This document shows positions 34,977 to 42,862 of a DNA stretch of 64,000 nt, piece by piece (within the stretch, counting starts at the first letter, position 1; each line of letters begins with the position of its first letter). Under the pieces are notes generated by a model. That model ran no database searches and was not told the origin of the DNA. It saw only the letters and a program-made list of their open reading frames with translations. This stretch comes from an uncultured Clostridium sp. (GTDB lineage: Bacteria; Bacillota; Clostridia; Lachnospirales; Lachnospiraceae): positions 221,660-285,659 of the forward strand of contig UQMJ01000001.1 in assembly GCA_900542035.1 (NCBI GenBank), given 5' to 3'. Both the position numbers and the translations under genes were made by a program.

Positions 34977-35063
34977 CAAGAGGGAGCTCGTGGAGCGGGC
35001 TGAGAGGAAGTCATCAACTTCGACCTGTAGAACCTGATTTGGGTAATTCCAACGTAGGGAGAG
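34977..35063 (+). ncRNA. TPP riboswitch (THI element)
   Basis: The thiamine-pyrophosphate aptamer consensus is plain: GGGCTGAGAGG near 34997, GACCTGTAGAACCTGATTTG near 35022, then GGGTAATTCC and CGTAGGGAG at 35041-35059. It controls the thiC-thiW operon. A terminator hairpin lies downstream at 35097, so bound TPP should stop transcription before thiC. Confidence 0.95.
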
Positions 35064-35096
35064 AGTGTGTAATGTTGATCAATGGTATGTTGATCC

Positions 35097-35130
35097 AAGG
35101 CTTATATCCCTATGGGGTATAGGCCTTTTT
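35097..35130 (+). terminator. Riboswitch-controlled terminator in the thiC leader
   Basis: Fourteen-base stem AAGGCTTATATCCC / GGGGTATAGGCCTT with a three-base loop and a T-run to 35130. Between it and the aptamer TTGATC occurs twice (35078-35095 region), once as part of GATCAA, able to form a competing hairpin. Confidence 0.9.
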
Positions 35131-35223
35131 CAATTGGCGGAAGCTTTTATCGCAGAAGGGCTCCGCTGCAGGGGCAGAAGGCCGCTTGCCAGCTTCTTTC
35201 TTAAATTCATAGGAGGATATAGT

Positions 35224-36549
35224 ATGACCAGTACAGCACAAAGAACGTATACCACGCAGATGGACGCAGCCAGAAAAGGAATCCTGACAAAAGAGATGAA
35301 ACTGGTGGCAGAAAAGGAGCAGTTTGACGAAAAAGAACTGATGAAATTGATGGCAGAGGGAAAAATTGCCATCCCCGCCAATAAAAACCATACGTGTCTG
35401 AATCCAAACGGCATTGGCTCCATGCTGAAAACTAAAATCAATGTAAATCTTGGTACTTCCAGAGACTGTAAGGATTTAAACATGGAGCTTTTAAAGGTAA
35501 AAGATGCAGTTGAATTGGGAGCAGAATCCATTATGGATTTAAGTTCTTTTGGAGATACCCAGAAGTTCCGCCGCAAACTGACTGCAGAGTGTCCGGCCAT
35601 TATTGGTACAGTACCCATTTATGACGCAGTGGTTTACTATCACAAGGCGTTAAAAGAAATTACTTCCAGAGAATGGATTGATGTTGTACGGATGCACGCG
35701 GAAGACGGTGTAGATTTTATGACTATTCATGCAGGAATCAACCGGAATACAGCCAGAAGGTTTAAAGAGGCAAAACGCCTTACCAATATTGTGTCCAGAG
35801 GCGGTTCTATTATTTTTGCCTGGATGGAAATGACCGGATGTGAAAATCCATTTTATGAATATTATGACGAGATCCTGGAGATTTGCAGGGAGTATGACGT
35901 GACCATGAGCTTAGGAGACGCCTGCCGTCCTGGATGCATCGAGGATGCGTCAGACATTTCCCAGATAGAAGAGCTGGTAACCTTAGGAGAACTGACCAGA
36001 AGGGCATGGGAAAAGGACGTCCAGGTAATCGTAGAAGGCCCAGGCCATATGCCGTTAAATCAGATCAAGGCCAATATGGAGATTCAGAATACTATCTGCA
36101 AAGGCGCTCCATTTTACGTATTAGGGCCGTTGGTAACCGATGTGGCTCCAGGATACGATCACATTACTGCAGCCATTGGCGGAGCGATAGCTGCTGCGTA
36201 TGGCGCTGCATTTTTGTGCTATGTAACGCCTGCAGAGCATTTGAGACTGCCGGATGTGAATGATGTAAAAGAAGGGATTATGGCGTCTCGGATTGCAGCC
36301 CATGCAGCAGATCTGGCAAAGGGAATCAAAGGCGCGGCAGACTGGGATCACAAGATGAGTGTGGCCAGGAAAAAGCTGGACTGGGAGACCATGTTCGATC
36401 TGGCCATTGATCCGGAAAAAGCAAGGGCATACAGGGCGTCTGCAAAGCCGGAAAAGGAAGATACCTGTTCCATGTGCGGCAATTTCTGCGCAGTAAAAAA
36501 TATGAACCGGATTTTGGACGGAGAAATTGTAAACATTTACGAGGAATAA
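35224..36549 (+). CDS. thiC: Phosphomethylpyrimidine synthase ThiC
   Basis: A 441-residue radical-SAM enzyme that converts aminoimidazole ribotide to hydroxymethylpyrimidine phosphate in thiamine synthesis. The C-terminal cluster motif CSMCGNFCAVK (CxxCxxxxC) and the segments GTSRDCKDLNMEL, MTIHAGINRNT, CRPGCIEDASD and EGPGHMPLNQIKANM are typical. The ATG follows AGGAGG; the open frame reaches 159 bases further upstream but there it runs through the riboswitch leader and is not coding. It is the shorter clostridial form without the N-terminal extension of plant and proteobacterial enzymes. Confidence 0.97.
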   Translation: MTSTAQRTYTTQMDAARKGILTKEMKLVAEKEQFDEKELMKLMAEGKIAIPANKNHTCLNPNGIGSMLKTKINVNLGTSRDCKDLNMELLKVKDAVELGAESIMDLSSFGDTQKFRRKLTAECPAIIGTVPIYDAVVYYHKALKEITSREWIDVVRMHAEDGVDFMTIHAGINRNTARRFKEAKRLTNIVSRGGSIIFAWMEMTGCENPFYEYYDEILEICREYDVTMSLGDACRPGCIEDASDISQIEELVTLGELTRRAWEKDVQVIVEGPGHMPLNQIKANMEIQNTICKGAPFYVLGPLVTDVAPGYDHITAAIGGAIAAAYGAAFLCYVTPAEHLRLPDVNDVKEGIMASRIAAHAADLAKGIKGAADWDHKMSVARKKLDWETMFDLAIDPEKARAYRASAKPEKEDTCSMCGNFCAVKNMNRILDGEIVNIYEE

Positions 36550-36568
36550 AAAGAAGGAGAATCCGAAA

Positions 36569-37078
36569 ATGAAAGTGAATGTAAAGAAATTAGCAGTAAG
36601 CGCAATGTTAGCGGCAGCGGCAGTCGTGATGTCCGGATTTGCCATTCCCATTGGGGCATCGAAATGCTTTCCGATCCAGCATTTATGCAACATAATTGCA
36701 GGCGTATTTTTAGGCCCCTGGTATGGCGTTGCTATGGCCTTTACCACCTCGCTAATCCGGAACCTGATTGGAACCGGAAGCCTGCTGGCATTTCCTGGCA
36801 GCATGGTTGGCGCTTACCTGTGCGGATTCCTTTATCGGAAAACCGGCAGACTGGCTGCCGCTTATTTTGGAGAAGTATTCGGAACCGGAATTCTGGGAGG
36901 AATCCTGTGCTATCCGGTAGCAGAACTTTTAATGGGAAAAGAAGCAGCCTTATTTATGTATGTAATGCCGTTTTTAATGAGCACCCTGTGCGGCACTATC
37001 CTTGCCGTTGTGCTGATTGGCGTTATGGAAAAATCCAGGGTATTTGCTTATTTTAATCATCTGCTGGAAGCAAAATAA
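36569..37078 (+). CDS. thiW: Energy-coupling-factor transporter S component ThiW
   Basis: A 169-residue membrane protein with five or six helices. It matches ThiW, the substrate-binding (S) component of an ECF importer for the thiazole precursor of thiamine. VMSGFAIPIGASKCFPIQHL and NIIAGVFLGPWYGVAMAF, then LIRNLIGTGSLLAFPGSMVG, are family hallmarks. It starts 19 bases after thiC under the same TPP riboswitch. With ThiC making the pyrimidine and ThiW importing the thiazole, the cell can complete thiamine. The ECF ATPases are not in this window. Confidence 0.93.
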   Translation: MKVNVKKLAVSAMLAAAAVVMSGFAIPIGASKCFPIQHLCNIIAGVFLGPWYGVAMAFTTSLIRNLIGTGSLLAFPGSMVGAYLCGFLYRKTGRLAAAYFGEVFGTGILGGILCYPVAELLMGKEAALFMYVMPFLMSTLCGTILAVVLIGVMEKSRVFAYFNHLLEAK

Positions 37079-37083
37079 AAAAA

Positions 37084-37425
37084 TTACTGGGCCACAATGG
37101 TAACAATCATCCTGTTGGGAAGGCAGGCAATGGTATCGCCGTTGTGGCTCTTTTTGCCCTGGCTTACACAGACTTTATCCGGACAGGAAGCAGAGGCGCA
37201 CCAGACTTTTCCATCCTGTATCACAAGGAGGTTCGATCCGCCCTGCTTGCCGGTTATGGTAATTTCGGTGTCCTTTGCCAGATCCAGGGTATGGACAACA
37301 TCCCCATCCACTGTTACCTGGGCATAAGCGGCAGGGGCGGAAAAAAGAATGTTCTGTCCTGCAAACCAGGCGGCGGCAATCGCGATAAGGACAGCAATTA
37401 AAATCAGTTCTCGTTTATTTTTCAT
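37084..37425 (-). CDS. NusG domain II-containing membrane-anchored protein
   Basis: A 113-residue protein with one N-terminal helix (residues about 6-27) and an exported beta domain of the NusG_II family. The conserved cysteines lie in GKVWCASASCPDKVCVSQG and TIACLPNRMIVTI. Such proteins are common next to Gx-transporter or Rnf/ApbE genes in Clostridia; the function is unknown. It is divergent from the Gx-transporter gene. A promoter TTGCAT (37488-37483) and TAGAAT (37464-37459) is visible on the minus strand. Confidence 0.88.
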   Translation of the reverse strand: MKNKRELILIAVLIAIAAAWFAGQNILFSAPAAYAQVTVDGDVVHTLDLAKDTEITITGKQGGSNLLVIQDGKVWCASASCPDKVCVSQGKKSHNGDTIACLPNRMIVTIVAQ

Positions 37426-37500
37426 GGAAGTTCCTCTTTCTTAAAAATGATGGTTTCTATTCTAACACAAGAAAAGAGCAGGATGCAAGTGATTCCCATG

Positions 37501-37529
37501 TTGAAAAGCAGCAGTTCCTATGCTACAAT
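37501..37529 (+). promoter_or_regulatory. Sigma-A promoter for the Gx-transporter gene
   Basis: TTGAAA at 37501-37506 and TACAAT at 37524-37529, 17 bases apart. Confidence 0.75.
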
Positions 37530-37572
37530 TTTCAAAAAAGAAAATTCAGAAAGAAAAGAGGAGCCGAAGGTT

Positions 37573-38073
37573 ATGAATTCGAAAAAAGTAGCGCTGTACG
37601 GGATTTTAATTTCCCTGGCGTTTATTTTCAGTTATATCGAATCGCTGTTTCCGGTACATCTGATGGTTCCAGGAGTGAAACTGGGACTGGCAAACCTGGT
37701 ATCGGTTGTAGGGCTTTACACCATAGGAGCATCGGGAACCATATGCATCAGCCTGATCCGGATTGTGCTTTCCAGCCTTTTATTTGGAGCAGGCTTTTCC
37801 TCCATGATTTACGGACTGTCAGGCGGAATGCTGAGCCTTGCAGTTATGATTTTCTGCAAAAAATACCGTCTGTTTAGCCACATCGGCGTCAGCATTTTAG
37901 GCGGCGCTGCCCACAATCTGGGCCAGCTAATTGCAGCGGCCATAGTTTTAAATTCTTCTGTGTTTGTGTATTTTCCGGCGCTTCTTATCGCTGGAACGGC
38001 AGCCGGAGCCTGTATTGGAATCCTGGGCGGAATCATTACAGCCAGGATTGAAAAATATGTAACAAAATTATAG
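37573..38073 (+). CDS. Gx transporter family protein (HepS-like)
   Basis: A 166-residue membrane protein with about five helices. It matches the Gx_transp family, often annotated as heptaprenyl diphosphate synthase component I. FSYIESLFPVHLMVPGVKLG and LANLVSVVGLY, then a GGAAHNLGQLIAAA segment, are conserved. It resembles ECF S components, so small-molecule uptake is more likely than catalysis. The start follows GAGGAGCCGAAGG and lies 44 bases after the promoter; an in-frame start at 37447 lies upstream of the promoter and is rejected. It pairs with the divergent NusG_II gene, as in many Clostridia. Confidence 0.85.
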   Translation: MNSKKVALYGILISLAFIFSYIESLFPVHLMVPGVKLGLANLVSVVGLYTIGASGTICISLIRIVLSSLLFGAGFSSMIYGLSGGMLSLAVMIFCKKYRLFSHIGVSILGGAAHNLGQLIAAAIVLNSSVFVYFPALLIAGTAAGACIGILGGIITARIEKYVTKL

Positions 38074-38093
38074 GGGAACGAGGAGAAAATACA

Positions 38094-38122
38094 TTGTTTT
38101 CTATCTGGAAAACAGGTATAAT
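38094..38122 (+). promoter_or_regulatory. Sigma-A promoter for galT
   Basis: TTGTTT at 38094-38099 and TATAAT at 38117-38122 with a 17-base spacer. Confidence 0.75.
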
Positions 38123-38177
38123 GAAAAAAGTCTGGGATGAAAGAAGCCCTGCAATTTAAAAACCAGGAGGAAGTACC

Positions 38178-39683
38178 ATGGTATATGAAGCGATTAAAGG
38201 ATTGGTAGAGTATGGATTAAAGGCCGGTCTGATTACAGAAGCAGACCGCATTTATGCGACCAATCAGATTCTGGATGTAATGAAGATGGACGAGTATGAG
38301 GAACCGCAGGGCGAAGTAGAGTCCGATAATCTGGAATTGATTTTAAAAGAATTATTGGACGCTGCCCACGAAAATGGAGCCCTTCCAGAAGACAGTATTA
38401 CCTATCGGGATTTGTTCGATACCCGTCTGATGAATTGTTTGATGCCCCGTCCAAGCCAGGTAGTCGATGAGTTCTGGAAGCATTACAGCAATTCTCCAGA
38501 AGAGGCGACCGACTATTATTATAAATTGAGTCAGGATTCCGATTATATCCGCCGCTATCGGGTATGCAAGGATATGAAGTGGAAGACTGCAACCCCGTAT
38601 GGAGATCTGGACATTACGGTCAACTTATCAAAGCCGGAGAAGGATCCAAAAGCCATTGCGGCCGCAAAGCTGGCAAAACAGAGCGGTTATCCCAAATGCC
38701 TGCTGTGTCGGGAAAACGAAGGATATGCAGGACGTACCAACCATCCGGCCAGAAATAACCACAGAATCATTCCCATTACCATCAATGATTCCCAGTGGGG
38801 ATTCCAGTACTCTCCTTATGTATATTACAATGAACACTGTATCGTATTTAATGGTCAGCACATCCCGATGAAGATCGAGAAGGCGACGTTTATCAAGCTG
38901 TTTGACTTTGTAAAAATGTTCCCTCATTATTTCTTGGGCTCCAATGCAGATCTTCCGATTGTAGGAGGTTCTATTTTAAGCCACGACCATTTCCAGGGCG
39001 GCCATTATACCTTTGCCATGGCAAAAGCTCCGATTGAAAAATCCTTTGCCATGAAAGGATTTGAGGATGTCGAAGCAGGGATTGTCCATTGGCCGATGTC
39101 CGTTCTAAGACTTCGCTGCGCAGATTCTGACCGTCTCATTGAGCTGGGAGATCGGGTGCTGCAGGCGTGGAGAGGCTATACCGATGAAGATGCGTTTGTT
39201 TATGCAGAAACCGATGGAGAACCTCACAATACCATTACGCCGATTGCAAGAAAGAATGGAGATCTTTACGAACTGGATCTGGTTTTAAGAAACAACATTA
39301 CGACCGAAGAATTTCCTCTTGGCGTGTATCATCCGCATCAGGAACTTCATCATATTAAGAAGGAAAATATTGGTCTGATTGAGGTTATGGGACTTGCAGT
39401 TCTGCCTTCCAGATTAAAGACGGAGCTGGCAGATCTGGCAGATTATATTGTAGAAGGAAAGAACATTCGGGACAATGAGGTTCTGGCAAAACACGCGGAC
39501 TGGGTAGAAGAATTCCTGCCGAAATATGAAAAAGTAACCAGAGAAAATATAGATACGATCCTGCAGGAAGAAGTAGGACTGGTATTTTCTAAGGTATTGG
39601 AAGATGCCGGAGTTTACAAATGTACCGAAAAAGGCCGTCAGGACTTTGGAAAGTTTTTACACAGCGTAGGATTTGAAGGATAG
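38178..39683 (+). CDS. galT: UDP-glucose-hexose-1-phosphate uridylyltransferase
   Basis: A 501-residue GalT of the Gram-positive (type 2) class, which exchanges UMP between UDP-glucose and galactose-1-phosphate in the Leloir pathway. Diagnostic segments are LMNCLMPRPSQVVDEFW, a CLLCRENEGYAGRTNHPARN stretch, and GGSILSHDHFQGGHYTFAMA, whose HxHxxGG-like motif holds the nucleophilic histidine. PNHPAR-like and GVYHPHQELHHIKKENIGLI segments near the end fit the family. It is alone here: no galK or galE lies beside it. AGGAGG precedes the ATG. Confidence 0.95.
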   Translation: MVYEAIKGLVEYGLKAGLITEADRIYATNQILDVMKMDEYEEPQGEVESDNLELILKELLDAAHENGALPEDSITYRDLFDTRLMNCLMPRPSQVVDEFWKHYSNSPEEATDYYYKLSQDSDYIRRYRVCKDMKWKTATPYGDLDITVNLSKPEKDPKAIAAAKLAKQSGYPKCLLCRENEGYAGRTNHPARNNHRIIPITINDSQWGFQYSPYVYYNEHCIVFNGQHIPMKIEKATFIKLFDFVKMFPHYFLGSNADLPIVGGSILSHDHFQGGHYTFAMAKAPIEKSFAMKGFEDVEAGIVHWPMSVLRLRCADSDRLIELGDRVLQAWRGYTDEDAFVYAETDGEPHNTITPIARKNGDLYELDLVLRNNITTEEFPLGVYHPHQELHHIKKENIGLIEVMGLAVLPSRLKTELADLADYIVEGKNIRDNEVLAKHADWVEEFLPKYEKVTRENIDTILQEEVGLVFSKVLEDAGVYKCTEKGRQDFGKFLHSVGFEG

Positions 39684-39748
39684 TATGCTATGAGCACGAT
39701 GAGAATCCTATGATAAGAACCGGAAAATTGATTTTCAGAATCTTTAGT

Positions 39749-39785
39749 AAAGAAACGCCGCTTGATATCCCAGCGGCGTTTCTTT
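39749..39785 (+). terminator. Bidirectional terminator between galT and thrH
   Basis: Thirteen-base stem AAAGAAACGCCGC / GCGGCGTTTCTTT with an 11-base loop, between two convergent genes. The T-rich arm serves galT and the A-rich arm gives T's on the other strand. Confidence 0.9.
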
Positions 39786-39802
39786 GTGAAAGTCTCTTTA
39801 TT

Positions 39803-40411
39803 TTATAAAGATTTCATGGCAGAGCGGATTCCGGCCATTAACTCCTCATAGGTTTCAAAAGCGGGAATCTCTGGATGGTCTGCTTTGATTTTGTCGGTAG
39901 AGCGGAACAAAAATCCGGCTTTACCAGCTTTTATCATGTCTAAATCGTTGTAGCTGTCTCCGGCAGCAATGGTTTCAAAGCCAATGGACTGCAGGGCTTT
40001 TACAGTGCTTAGCTTAGAATCGGCAATCCGCATCCGATAGCCGGTAATCTCTCCGTTTTCGGCTATTTCCAGAGAGTTGCAGAAAATGGTAGGCCGGCCC
40101 AGCTTTTCCATTAATGGAGCGGCAAACTGGGTAAAAGTATCGCTGATAATGATGACCTGGGAAAAAGACCGCAGTTCGTCTAAAAATTCTTTTGCGCCAG
40201 GCAGAGGCTCAATGGAAGCAATCACGTCCTGGATTTCCCGTATGCCCAGTCCATGCTCTTTTAAAATGCCCAGTCGCCATTTCATCAGCTTATCGTAGTC
40301 CGGTTCGTCGCGGGTCGTCCGCGTTAATTCGGGAATGCTGCTGGCCTTGGCAAAATCAATCCAAATCTCAGGAACCAGTACGCCTTCTAAATCCAAACAA
40401 GTAATATACAT
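39803..40411 (-). CDS. thrH: Phosphoserine phosphatase / homoserine phosphotransferase ThrH
   Basis: A 202-residue HAD-superfamily enzyme. The catalytic aspartate motif appears as ITCLDLEGVLVPEIW (DLEG in place of DxDG), typical of ThrH. HAD motif II is VIIISDTFTQF, and motif IV is AGDSYNDLDMI. ThrH removes phosphate from phosphoserine and can pass it to homoserine. An aspartate kinase gene lies 8 kb downstream, not in the same operon. GAAGGTGG precedes the ATG. Confidence 0.9.
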   Translation of the reverse strand: MYITCLDLEGVLVPEIWIDFAKASSIPELTRTTRDEPDYDKLMKWRLGILKEHGLGIREIQDVIASIEPLPGAKEFLDELRSFSQVIIISDTFTQFAAPLMEKLGRPTIFCNSLEIAENGEITGYRMRIADSKLSTVKALQSIGFETIAAGDSYNDLDMIKAGKAGFLFRSTDKIKADHPEIPAFETYEELMAGIRSAMKSL

Positions 40412-40471
40412 GGAACCACCTTCTTTTTCATTTATTTAAAACTCTTCCCTTTTATTGTATAAATCTTTGAA

Positions 40472-40522
40472 GGAATGTCAAGAAAATTCATACTGGACAT
40501 TCCGGAAAATGGACGGTATAGT
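40472..40522 (+). promoter_or_regulatory. MFS-gene promoter with an inverted-repeat operator
   Basis: TGGACA at 40494-40499 and TATAGT at 40517-40522 with 17 bases between. An inverted repeat GGAATGTC (40472-40479) / GACATTCC (40496-40503) covers the -35 box, the position of a repressor site. Confidence 0.55.
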
Positions 40523-40544
40523 AGAAGCGATGGGAGGATACAGT

Positions 40545-41705
40545 ATGACATTGTTATTAGCGATTATTTATATGGCGTTTATCAGCCTGGGACTTCCGGA
40601 TGCAATGCTGGGATCTGCATGGCCCAGAATGCATGGGGAACTGGGAGCGCCGGTTGCCTACGCAGGAATTATTTCTATGATTATTTCCATTGGAACCGTT
40701 ATTTCCAGTCTGCTGAGTGACAGACTGACCAGACGCTGGGGCACAGGGCTGGTAACTGCCTGCAGTGTAGGCCTTACTGCCGCCGCGCTCGTTGGATTTT
40801 CTGCGGCTCCGTCTTTTGGAGTTTTGTGCGTGCTGGCTGTTCCATATGGATTAGGAGCGGGAGCAGTCGATGCTGCGTTAAATAATTATGCCGCTTTGTA
40901 TTTTAAAGCCAGCCATATGAGCTGGCTTCATTGCTGCTGGGGGATTGGCGCTTCTATAGGACCCTATATTATGGGGCTGTGCCTGACAGGAGGATGGTCC
41001 TGGAACAGCGGTTACCGGATGGTAGGGGCTTTACAGGCAGTTCTGACAGCAGTATTGTTTTCTACCTTGTTCTTATGGAAAGAACGGAACCTGGAAGAAG
41101 GAAAACATCTCCAGTCCGGACGCTGCCTTACTGCAAAACAGCTTTTAGGCATCCCAGGAGTAAAAGCCCAGATGGCCACCTTTTTCTGTTACTGCGCATT
41201 GGAGCAGACGGCAGGGCTGTGGGCGTCCAGTTATCTGGTCATGTATCGGGGGCTATCAGAAGAAACTGCGGCAAAATGGGCGTCTCTATTTTATCTGGGC
41301 ATTACTGCCGGAAGATTTTTAAGCGGTTTTCTGGCAATGAAACTAAATGACAGGCAGATGGTACGACTGGGGGAAGCGGCAGGAACCGTCGGAGTCCTGA
41401 TGGTGCTTCTGCCGCTTGGAACCAGGGCCGCTTCGGCAGGACTGATTATCATTGGACTGGGATGCGCTCCTGTTTATCCAAGTCTGATGCATGGGACGCC
41501 AAGAAACTTTGGCTGGGATTTGTCCCAGGCAATCGTAGGTCTTCAGATGGCTTTTGCCTATCTGGGAAACACCCTGGCGCCGCCGATATTCGGTTTCTTG
41601 GCCCAGTCGGCAGGGATTGTCTGGTATCCGGTTTACCTGTTTGCAATTCTGGCAGCCATGACCGTTTCATCAGAACGGTTAAACCGTATGACTGCAAACT
41701 CATAA
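40545..41705 (+). CDS. MFS transporter
   Basis: A 386-residue major facilitator with 12 predicted helices. YMAFISLGLPDAMLGSAWP opens the first helix and SDRLTRRWGTGLVTACS carries the family A-loop motif. The YGLGAGAVDAALNNYAALYF stretch is typical of the sugar-type FucP/YfkF-like branch. The substrate cannot be named. The start with GGGAGG upstream is preferred; an in-frame start 90 bases earlier lies before the promoter. The gene is convergent with the MBL hydrolase gene, 11 bases apart. Confidence 0.88.
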   Translation: MTLLLAIIYMAFISLGLPDAMLGSAWPRMHGELGAPVAYAGIISMIISIGTVISSLLSDRLTRRWGTGLVTACSVGLTAAALVGFSAAPSFGVLCVLAVPYGLGAGAVDAALNNYAALYFKASHMSWLHCCWGIGASIGPYIMGLCLTGGWSWNSGYRMVGALQAVLTAVLFSTLFLWKERNLEEGKHLQSGRCLTAKQLLGIPGVKAQMATFFCYCALEQTAGLWASSYLVMYRGLSEETAAKWASLFYLGITAGRFLSGFLAMKLNDRQMVRLGEAAGTVGVLMVLLPLGTRAASAGLIIIGLGCAPVYPSLMHGTPRNFGWDLSQAIVGLQMAFAYLGNTLAPPIFGFLAQSAGIVWYPVYLFAILAAMTVSSERLNRMTANS

Positions 41706-41716
41706 AATCCGGCCTT

Positions 41717-42781
41717 TTAATCTCCGGAAGTATAATCGTTGCATGGTTCCTGGGACCAAATCAGACGCTGGCCGTCTGAAGCTACAGAGACAGATCCCTG
41801 TATATCAGTGCGGTATACAGGGATTTCCATTGCTTCAAACCGTTCCATTACTGTATCATGGGGATGGCCGTAGGAGTTGCCTTTTCCGCAGCTGATGACA
41901 GCATATTTGGGGATGGCATTTTCTAAAAGCTTCCAGGAAGAGGAACTGCCGCTTCCGTGATGTCCGGCCACATAGACGTCGCTGAGAAGAAATCTTCCCC
42001 AGGATTCACAGATGTCTTCTTCTTCCTCGTGTTCCGCGTCTCCGGTCAGAAGAAAGCTGGTATTGCCATAAGTAATCCGGATGGCAAGAGAATTGTTGTT
42101 ATTGCTGTCGGAAACGATAGAAGAAGGCCCCAGTACGGTAAAGGAAGCCTGCCCCAGGGAAAAGGCATCTCCTACGGCTGGATGGACGGGAGTAATCCCT
42201 TGCTGCTTCATGGCGTTTTCGTAGGATTTAAAAATGGAGCTGGAGGCTTCATAATCGGGAGCCAGTACCTGACGGACGGGAAACCGGTTTAAAACCCCGA
42301 CAATACCGCTTAAGTGATCGGCATCGTAGTGGGAAACAACAACACAGTCCAGGTGTTCCAGTTCCTGATTTTCCAAATAGCGGACAACAAAGGAAGAAGC
42401 GTCCCGATCTCCTCCGTCATAGAGCATGGTCTGGCCGTCGGACTGGATGAACACAGAAAGACCCTGTCCCACATCCAATACGGTAAGACGGAAAGGGGCT
42501 TCCTCAAATCCTTCCGGTGAAACGGCCTCTTCTGAAGAATCCAGATGTCCGGTCGGGCCGGAAGAAGGAAAAACGGAAAATTCTGGGAAAGAAAAAGAAC
42601 TTGTCAGGTTTCCGTCAAATAAAATTCCTACAGTCAATAAAAAAGAAAAGAGCAGGATAGGAAAGGAGGGAAGCAAACATTCTTTGCGGAAGATCCATTT
42701 CTTTCCTGCTTTTTTCTTATCGTTTCTTCTGGAGGAAGAAGAGTTTCGTTTGTATCTGCGTGTGCTGCCATTAAAATTCAT
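41717..42781 (-). CDS. ComEC/Rec2-type MBL-fold hydrolase with membrane anchor
   Basis: A 354-residue protein: a basic N-terminus, one membrane helix (about residues 37-56), a Ser/Glu/Pro-rich linker, then a metallo-beta-lactamase domain of the ComEC/Rec2 C-terminal type. Metal-ligand and active-site motifs are VLDVGQGLSVFI, MLYDGGDRD, VVSHYDADHLSGI, LLTGDAEHEEEED and VAGHHGSGSSSSW. ComEC-type domains act on DNA at the cell surface in competence, but this protein lacks the ComEC channel domain, so a phosphodiesterase or nuclease acting outside the membrane is the most that can be said. It lies 81 bases downstream of the asparagine-synthase-like gene. Confidence 0.87.
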   Translation of the reverse strand: MNFNGSTRRYKRNSSSSRRNDKKKAGKKWIFRKECLLPSFPILLFSFLLTVGILFDGNLTSSFSFPEFSVFPSSGPTGHLDSSEEAVSPEGFEEAPFRLTVLDVGQGLSVFIQSDGQTMLYDGGDRDASSFVVRYLENQELEHLDCVVVSHYDADHLSGIVGVLNRFPVRQVLAPDYEASSSIFKSYENAMKQQGITPVHPAVGDAFSLGQASFTVLGPSSIVSDSNNNNSLAIRITYGNTSFLLTGDAEHEEEEDICESWGRFLLSDVYVAGHHGSGSSSSWKLLENAIPKYAVISCGKGNSYGHPHDTVMERFEAMEIPVYRTDIQGSVSVASDGQRLIWSQEPCNDYTSGD

Positions 42782-42862
42782 GGTACATTCCTTCCTTTTG
42801 CTGACTATTCTATCTAGTGTACCAAAAGAGGGACTGGCTGTAAACAGCAGGAGGAAAATAAG

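Noticed and set aside
35065..35223. An in-frame 53-residue extension upstream of thiC
   Set aside because: It runs through the riboswitch end and the terminator hairpin, has no ribosome-binding site, and the ATG at 35224 has a perfect AGGAGG.
37447..37572. An in-frame N-terminal extension of the Gx-transporter gene
   Set aside because: It lies across the sigma-A promoter and has no ribosome-binding site.
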